Source: JANLQX01 sp031381685 (GTDB lineage Bacteria; Actinomycetota; Acidimicrobiia; Acidimicrobiales; JANYDT01). From it: DNA of 64,000 nt. Position numbers and translations under genes: made by a program. Below, piece by piece: positions 59,365 to 64,000 of the stretch (position 1 is its first letter; every line of letters begins with the position of its first letter). The DNA lies in the NCBI GenBank assembly GCA_031381685.1, contig JANMYF010000037.1, forward strand, positions 1 to 64,000. Direction: 5' to 3'. The notes beneath the pieces are model-generated. The model searched no databases. It was not told the DNA's origin and was given only the letters and a program-made list of their open reading frames with translations.

Positions 59365-59649
59365 GTGAGTGTTCGAGTTCTTTCCAGCGAGCAGGGGCGA
59401 ACCGCAATCTCGCGCATGCAGTCCATCCTGATGGGTGGACTGGCGGAGCAGATCGCCGCACTCAATGCCGAAGGTCAGGTCCTCTCCGACCCAGAGGTGT
59501 GGGACGGCGTGCTGGCCTCGCAGTTCCGCTCCTCGACCTGGCCTGACACCGCACGCACGCTGCAGCAGACCGCTGAGGCACTCGAGGAACTGCGTCAGCG
59601 GGTGCAGGGCATCACGACCGACATCATGGCGGCCGGCGGTAACGGCTGA
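59365..59649 (+). CDS. Small helical protein (94 residues)
   Basis: Starts at GTG 59365 with a GAGGAG purine run about six bases upstream. The product is soluble and amphipathic helical: 'GRTAISRMQSILMGGLAEQIAALNAEGQVL' and 'STWPDTARTLQQTAEALEELRQRVQGI' form two helices around a short turn. This looks like an ESAT-6/WXG100-style hairpin, but the WxG turn is replaced by 'FRSSTWPDTA'. No type VII secretion genes are nearby. Function unknown. A strong palindrome follows the gene. Confidence 0.6.
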   Translation: MSVRVLSSEQGRTAISRMQSILMGGLAEQIAALNAEGQVLSDPEVWDGVLASQFRSSTWPDTARTLQQTAEALEELRQRVQGITTDIMAAGGNG

Positions 59650-59670
59650 GCTCTGGTGATCGAAGCTGTT

Positions 59671-59712
59671 CCGAGGGTGCACCCTCGGGACAGCGAGGGT
59701 CTTCAACCCTCG
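59671..59712. terminator. Palindromic hairpins between convergent genes
   Basis: CCGAGGGTGCACCCTCGG (59671-59688) is a perfect 18-bp palindrome 21 bp after the helical-protein gene. A second stem CGAGGGT-CTTCA-ACCCTCG (59694-59712) shares the GAGGGT/ACCCTC arm and runs into the end of the convergent S1 gene. Together they can serve as bidirectional terminators, and alternative pairings between the two are possible. Confidence 0.6.
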
Positions 59713-61157
59713 AGGGCGCGACGCAGCGAGAGCGCGAGCCGGCGCTTCTCCGGCTCGATCGAGAGGATCTGGGTCCAGACGCCCTCGCCGACGGCGACGA
59801 CGTCGGAGGCCTGCTCGACCCGGTAGCGGCTCAGCTCAGAGATGTGGATGAGCCCTTCGATCGGCTCGAAGCCCTCGCCCTCGACCTGTACGAACGCCCC
59901 GAACTCGGCAGTGCCGGTGACCGTGCCGTAGACCAGGTCACCGACCTTGTGCACGTTCTGGAACGCCTTCCACGGACTCGGAAGCGCAGCCTTGCGTGAG
60001 AGGCTGATCTTGCCCTTGTCCCCGCGGATCTCCTTGACGATCACGTCGATGATGTCGCCCACCTTGACCACGTCGGACGGCTTGCGGACCTGGCGGTGGG
60101 CGAGCTCGCTCACATGCACCAGACCTTCAGCTCCGCCGATGTCGACGAATGCGCCGAAGTCGGTCACGGCGGTGACCGGACCGGTGAACTTCTGCCCGAC
60201 CGAGATCGACGCCAGCATCTCGGCGCGCTGCGCGTCGCGCACCTTGCCCATCAACATCTTGCGGTTGACAACGACCTTCTCGCCCCGGCGCTCCACGGCG
60301 GCACGTTCGCCCGACAGCAGCTCGGCTTCGATGATGACAACTTCCACCTCCTGGCCGACCAGCGACGAGAGGTTGGTCCCGCGGCGAACATCGACGAGCG
60401 ACTCCGGCAGGAACGCACGGATACCGAGGTCGACGATCAGCCCACCTTTGGTCGTCGATGTGACGGTCCCCGTCACCGGCTCGCCGGATTCGTGCGCGGC
60501 GGTGATCCGAGCCCAGGCCCGCGTCTTCGCGGCGCGTTTCGGTGAGATCACGTATCGACCGGTGCCGGTCTGCAACTTCGTGACGGTGCCCTCGACAGCA
60601 TCACCGACTGCCGGCTCGTCGGTGCCGACCAGTTCGGCTCGCGGAATCACGGCGACGGCCCCGTCACCGAGGTCGGCCTCGATGCCGTTCGCTCCAACCA
60701 CCGAGATCACGCCGGGCACGATGTCACCCGGCTGGTAGACGAAGACCGGGACGGCCGTCTCGGCCGCGACGGGTTCCGCGACGGGCACGCCAGACTCCGT
60801 GTCCGCCGTGCTCGACTCCGCGGCCGCTTCGGTGGTGGCGGCGACGGCGTCGGTCGTCTCGGACGACGCGGTTTCGGCCAACGGCGCATCGTTCACCGGC
60901 GCAGCAGCGACGGGAGCATCGGCGACCGGTTCCGGCGACTGATCGACGGCCTTCTCCTCGGCGGACTCGGACGCAACCGGCGCGTCGGCAAGGGCGACTT
61001 CCGGCGAGGACGCTTCGTCGGCCGCGGCCACGTCGATGGCTACGGGAACCTCGATGTGGTCGGCATCGGAGTGGGCAGGAGCGGGAGCTTCGGCAACCGG
61101 AGCGGCCGCAGCGTCGACGCCCGAAGCTTCTTCGGGAGTCGTGTTGTCGTCAGTCAT
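59703..61157 (-). CDS. S1-domain RNA-binding protein (ribosomal protein S1-like)
   Basis: A 484-residue protein from ATG 61157, chosen because a GAGGA is correctly spaced before it. The first ~130 residues are an acidic, Ala/Glu/Asp/Val-rich low-complexity tail unlike ordinary RpsA. Four S1 repeats follow: 'GDIVPGVISVVGANGIEADLGDGAVAVIP', 'VTGTVTSTTKGGLIVDLGIRAFLPESLVDVRR', 'FTGPVTAVTDFGAFVDIGGAEGLVHVSELAHRQV' and 'VYGTVTGTAEFGAFVQVEGEGFEPIEGLIHISELSRYRV'. It binds mRNA at the ribosome or acts as an RNA chaperone. Divergence between repeats suggests a paralogue of RpsA. Confidence 0.82.
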   Translation of the reverse strand: MTDDNTTPEEASGVDAAAAPVAEAPAPAHSDADHIEVPVAIDVAAADEASSPEVALADAPVASESAEEKAVDQSPEPVADAPVAAAPVNDAPLAETASSETTDAVAATTEAAAESSTADTESGVPVAEPVAAETAVPVFVYQPGDIVPGVISVVGANGIEADLGDGAVAVIPRAELVGTDEPAVGDAVEGTVTKLQTGTGRYVISPKRAAKTRAWARITAAHESGEPVTGTVTSTTKGGLIVDLGIRAFLPESLVDVRRGTNLSSLVGQEVEVVIIEAELLSGERAAVERRGEKVVVNRKMLMGKVRDAQRAEMLASISVGQKFTGPVTAVTDFGAFVDIGGAEGLVHVSELAHRQVRKPSDVVKVGDIIDVIVKEIRGDKGKISLSRKAALPSPWKAFQNVHKVGDLVYGTVTGTAEFGAFVQVEGEGFEPIEGLIHISELSRYRVEQASDVVAVGEGVWTQILSIEPEKRRLALSLRRALEG

Positions 61158-61264
61158 GTGCATTCCTCAACGCGCCGACCGGCGTCGGACTTTGGCAAGG
61201 TTAGTGCCCGAGCAGGGCGTTCCGACGATCAACACCAAATCGGCCGCGGACAACCGTCGATGGC

Positions 61265-61302
61265 GCGCCGAGCGCCAGCCAAATACTCCTGCGCCGAGCG
61301 CC
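61265..61302. repeat. Short direct repeat GCGCCGAGCGCC
   Basis: The 12-bp word GCGCCGAGCGCC occurs at 61265-61276 and 61291-61302, separated by 14 bp. The gap lies between trpA and the S1 gene, upstream of the S1 start. It may be a regulatory pair or chance in GC-rich DNA. Confidence 0.35.
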
Positions 61303-61315
61303 GGTGAACGCCGCT

Positions 61316-62128
61316 TCAGAGGTTGTCGATGGCGTCGCGGAGTTCGGTGATGAACCCGGCAACACCCTCGGGACCGCGCCCTTCGAGGATGCGTCGCACC
61401 AATGCCGCTCCGACGATCACCCCGTCGGCGATTGCCGCAACCTGCGCGGCCTGCTCACCGTTCGAGACGCCGATGCCGATGAGTACCGGGCGGTCGGTCG
61501 CGGCCTTCAGGCGGGTGGCGATCACGGATGCCGACGCGGCCAGCGATACCCGCTCGCCCGTCACGCCCATCGTGCCGATGCCGTAGACAAAGCCACGCGA
61601 CGCCGCGCATATGCGGGCGAGGCGATCGTCCGGAGTGGTCGGAGCGGCGAGCAGGATGTTCTCGATGTTGTGCGCGGCGGCGACGCCCATCCAGTTGTCG
61701 GCTTCATCGAGCTGGAGATCGGGAAGGATCGTCCCGGAGAATCCATTGTCGGCGAGCATGGTGGCATAGCGCTCGTGACCCATGCGGAAGGCAATGTTGT
61801 ACGACGTCATCGCCACAAGAGGGACGCCGACATCCGCCTTGGACGCCTCGGACAGAACGGACAGAGGCGTCGCTCCACGCGCGAGTGCGCGCACCGAGGC
61901 GTCCTGGATCACTGGACCATCCATCACCGGGTCGGAGAACGGGATCCCGATTTCGATCGCGTCCGCGCCAGCCGCGGCACAGGCACGCACCATGTCGACC
62001 CAATCGTCGGTGACGCCACCGGTGACGAACGGAACGAGCAGTTTGCGACCGGCGTCTCTTGACGCCCGGAACCCCGTTTCGATGCGGCCGGTGCCGATCA
62101 GGTCTTCGAATGTGGCAGCACCGCTCAT
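61316..62128 (-). CDS. trpA: Tryptophan synthase alpha chain
   Basis: A 270-residue TIM barrel from ATG 62128 overlapping the trpB stop. Catalytic E59 (AIEIGIPFSDP) and D70 (MDGPVIQ) are 11 residues apart as in all TrpA. 'GFVYGIGTMGVTG' and 'PVLIGIGVSNGEQAAQVAAIADGVIVGAALV' bind the indole-glycerol phosphate. It cleaves this substrate and passes indole through a tunnel to TrpB. It is followed 158 bp later by the S1 gene on the same strand. Confidence 0.94.
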   Translation of the reverse strand: MSGAATFEDLIGTGRIETGFRASRDAGRKLLVPFVTGGVTDDWVDMVRACAAAGADAIEIGIPFSDPVMDGPVIQDASVRALARGATPLSVLSEASKADVGVPLVAMTSYNIAFRMGHERYATMLADNGFSGTILPDLQLDEADNWMGVAAAHNIENILLAAPTTPDDRLARICAASRGFVYGIGTMGVTGERVSLAASASVIATRLKAATDRPVLIGIGVSNGEQAAQVAAIADGVIVGAALVRRILEGRGPEGVAGFITELRDAIDNL

Positions 62129-63390
62129 CGCCGCGGGCATCCTTCGCAGACCGGCACACAGGGACGGGTACGGCAGAGAGCAAGTTTGTTCATCACCTGG
62201 TCGGCGTCCTTGTCGCCACGGCCGGAAAGGTTCACGAGCACGGTCGCCCCTTCCTCGATCTCGCCGGTCCCGGCGGCCCGGATCAGTTCGGCGATCGCAT
62301 GAGAAGATTCGAGCGCGGCGATGATGCCTTCGGTCTCGGCGAGCACGCCGAGGGCCGCGAGCACGGCGTCGTCGCCGGCCGGCACGTAACGAGCGCGGCC
62401 GGTGGTCGCCAGGTGCGCATGCTCCGGACCGACCCCGGGATAATCGAGACCGGCCGAGATCGAGTGGGCTTCGAGCACCTGGCCGAACTCGTCTTGCAGA
62501 AGGAAAGACTTCATTCCGTGAACGATCCCCTGCACGCCGTGGCCGACCGCGGCGCCGCCCTCGGGTTCGACACCGATGAGTTTCGCGGTCGTGTCGACGA
62601 AGCCGCCGAAGATGCCCGCCGCGTTCGAGCCACCACCCACGCACGCCATCACGTAGTCAGGGTCCTTCCCACCGAGGATGGCGCGAATCTGCACGCGGGC
62701 TTCGTCGCCGAGGATTCGCTGGAACTCGCGCACCATCCAGGGGTACGGATGCGGGCCCATGACCGACCCGAGGAGGTAATACGTGTCCTCAACTTCTGCG
62801 AGCCACGCCCGCATGGCGTCGTTCACGGCGTCCTTCAGGGTTCTCGAGCCGGAGTGGACCGGCCTGACCTCGGCGCCGAGCAGCTTCATCCGAAACACGT
62901 TGAGTGCCTGGCGTTCCACGTCGACCGCGCCCATGTAGACGACACATTCGAGACCCAGCAGCGCACACGCGGTGGCCGCCGCGACACCGTGCTGTCCGGC
63001 GCCGGTCTCTGCGATGATCCGGCGTTTGCCCATCCGCTTCGCCAGGAGTGCCTGGCCGATGACGTTGTTAATCTTGTGCGAGCCGGTGTGGGCCAGATCC
63101 TCGCGCTTGAGAAAGACCCGAACCCCAAGGCGTTCCGACAGCCGGAAGCACTCGGAGACCGGAGTGGGTCGACCGGCGTATTCCTTCAGGATCGTCTCGT
63201 ACTCGGACCGGAATGCCGGGTCGGTCCAGGCTGCACGGAAGGCGATCTCGAGCTCCTCGCAGGCGGGAACGAGCGTCTCGGGGACGAAACGGCCGCCGAA
63301 CTCGCCGAAGCGGCCGTCGTCGGTTGGGTCGCCCATCAGTGACGGCGCGCCCCCGGCGGAGATCGATCGCTTCTGGGCTAGGTCAGTCAT
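62125..63390 (-). CDS. trpB: Tryptophan synthase beta chain with Cys-rich C-terminus
   Basis: A 421-residue PLP enzyme from ATG 63390. The PLP lysine is K106 in HTGSHKINNVIG, with 'ETGAGQHGVAAATACALLGLECVVYMG', 'GGGSNAAGIFGGF' for the PLP phosphate and 'ALESSHAIAEL'. It condenses indole and serine. The final residues (LALCRTRPCVPVCEGCPRR) contain four cysteines spaced C-x4-C-x3-C-x2-C, which most TrpB proteins lack. The stop codon overlaps the trpA start by TGATG-type coupling. Confidence 0.94.
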   Translation of the reverse strand: MTDLAQKRSISAGGAPSLMGDPTDDGRFGEFGGRFVPETLVPACEELEIAFRAAWTDPAFRSEYETILKEYAGRPTPVSECFRLSERLGVRVFLKREDLAHTGSHKINNVIGQALLAKRMGKRRIIAETGAGQHGVAAATACALLGLECVVYMGAVDVERQALNVFRMKLLGAEVRPVHSGSRTLKDAVNDAMRAWLAEVEDTYYLLGSVMGPHPYPWMVREFQRILGDEARVQIRAILGGKDPDYVMACVGGGSNAAGIFGGFVDTTAKLIGVEPEGGAAVGHGVQGIVHGMKSFLLQDEFGQVLEAHSISAGLDYPGVGPEHAHLATTGRARYVPAGDDAVLAALGVLAETEGIIAALESSHAIAELIRAAGTGEIEEGATVLVNLSGRGDKDADQVMNKLALCRTRPCVPVCEGCPRR

Positions 63391-63627
63391 GGGTGCGGCT
63401 CCGAGAACAGGTGTCAGCGACGGACCACGGGGCCGTGCGCGTGTGCCCTGCCAGTCAAGCGCAGTTCGCCGCAGGAACGTCAACGGGTGAAGGAGGTCGC
63501 TCGCGAGGAGCGGTCACCCGTGGAATCGACATCGGCCGCGTTCGAGAATCCAGCGGGGACCCGTCGGTCCCGATACCGGACGGGAAACGTCCCGCACGGA
63601 GGGACGCTCACCAGGCAAACTACGTAG

Positions 63628-64000
63628 GTGACTGGACATCTGCGCGCTGAGGAACTGGCGCCGAACGGGCTCTTCGTGAAGATCTGCGGGATCACCAACG
63701 AAGAGGACGCGCTGCTGTGCGTCGCCCTGGGGGCCGATGCGCTCGGTTTCATCTTCGCCGCCGGCTCCAAACGCCAGGTAGCTCCGACGGTCGTGGCCGA
63801 CATCGTCAAGCGTCTGCCGCCCGAAGTCATCACCTTCGGGGTGTTCCGAGACGACCTGCCCGACCGTGTCGTCGACATCGTCCTGCGCTGCGGCCTCTCC
63901 GGGGCACAACTCCACGGGCGTGAGTCCGCCGCCGAAACCGCCGACGTCGCCGGGCGAGTGGGCGTGACCATCAAGGTCTTCGCCGCCGGCGACCCGGAAA
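63628..64000 (+). CDS. trpF: Phosphoribosylanthranilate isomerase, N-terminal part (cut by window edge)
   Basis: From GTG 63628 the frame runs open to the window end: 124 codons plus one base. The start 'VKICGITNEEDALLCVALGADALGFIFAAGSKRQV' is the TrpF signature, with the catalytic cysteine in KICGIT, then 'VITFGVFRDD' and 'GAQLHGRESA'. It isomerises phosphoribosylanthranilate in tryptophan synthesis. It is divergent from trpB-trpA across a 237-bp region. That region contains GGGTGA/TCACCC and GGGAAACGTCCC inverted repeats but no clear attenuator. Confidence 0.92.
   Translation, partial: MTGHLRAEELAPNGLFVKICGITNEEDALLCVALGADALGFIFAAGSKRQVAPTVVADIVKRLPPEVITFGVFRDDLPDRVVDIVLRCGLSGAQLHGRESAAETADVAGRVGVTIKVFAAGDPE

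Noticed and set aside
63391..63627. trp attenuator or T-box between trpB and trpF
   Set aside because: Some inverted repeats exist, but I see no Trp-codon-rich leader peptide with a terminator/antiterminator pair and no T-box core sequence.
1..64000. tRNA or rRNA genes
   Set aside because: No tRNA-like acceptor/T-loop pattern or rRNA sequence was noticed in the intergenic gaps. A tRNAscan and Infernal run would be needed to exclude small RNAs fully.

Overview
The window is GC-rich DNA with strong G/C preference at third codon positions, frequent GTG starts, and many ATGA or GTGA stop/start overlaps. There are no rRNA or tRNA genes, phage genes, insertion sequences or CRISPR arrays that I can see. 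Gene content points to a high-GC actinobacterium: a DUF3097 protein, a DUF4032 kinase-like protein, an actinobacterial-type S1 protein, FadD19-like acyl-CoA ligases, L,D-transpeptidase, a CobS/CobO pair and an FtsH-like protease. An Acidimicrobiia-like (Ilumatobacter-like) lineage is my best guess, from general resemblance only.

Layout. At 1-7.3 kb a DUF3097 fragment and a TetR regulator lie back to back with a tightly overlapped five-gene operon: fatty acyl-CoA reductase fused to a HAD domain, zinc alcohol dehydrogenase, LarA-like (DUF2088) protein, a 43-residue membrane peptide and a PlsC-type acyltransferase. At 7.3-12.6 kb are a secreted spherulin-4 protein, a DEAD-box helicase, a second TetR regulator and a FadD ligase. 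At 12.6-16.8 kb are a flippase-like membrane protein and the methionine genes metX and metY behind a SAM-I-type riboswitch. At 16.8-24.4 kb are GDPD, a membrane spermidine-synthase-like protein, a crotonase, an ECF sigma / small protein / MscS-like operon and a GMC oxidoreductase. At 24.4-36.2 kb lie lipid catabolic genes (three FadD19-like ligases, an LCAD-like dehydrogenase, a crotonase), ssb, a methyltransferase, a GHMP kinase and the first selenoprotein. At 36.3-48.4 kb are a zinc-ribbon / lipoprotein / FtsH-like operon, a second flippase-like protein, an FKBP isomerase, DUF4032, psuG, an L,D-transpeptidase and an RNA methyltransferase. At 48.5-64 kb are the second selenoprotein, a trans-sulfuration enzyme, a 2Fe-2S ferredoxin, a sugar kinase, cobS/cobO, a UbiB-type kinase, an OsmC protein and a PhoX-like protein across a CsoR-type palindrome, an S1 protein, and trpB-trpA with trpF divergent and cut by the window edge.

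The most striking result is a pair of paralogous thioredoxin-fold genes, each interrupted by one in-frame TGA at the same alignment position of the redox motif (Sec-Gly-Cys-Arg). Each TGA is followed by a small hairpin at the same distance. Read through as selenocysteine, they give proteins of 359 and 364 residues with the same architecture, including a conserved N-terminal CxxxxC pair. The second most interesting locus is the reductase/dehydrogenase/LarA-like/acyltransferase operon, which looks like an undescribed lipid-modifying pathway under TetR control.
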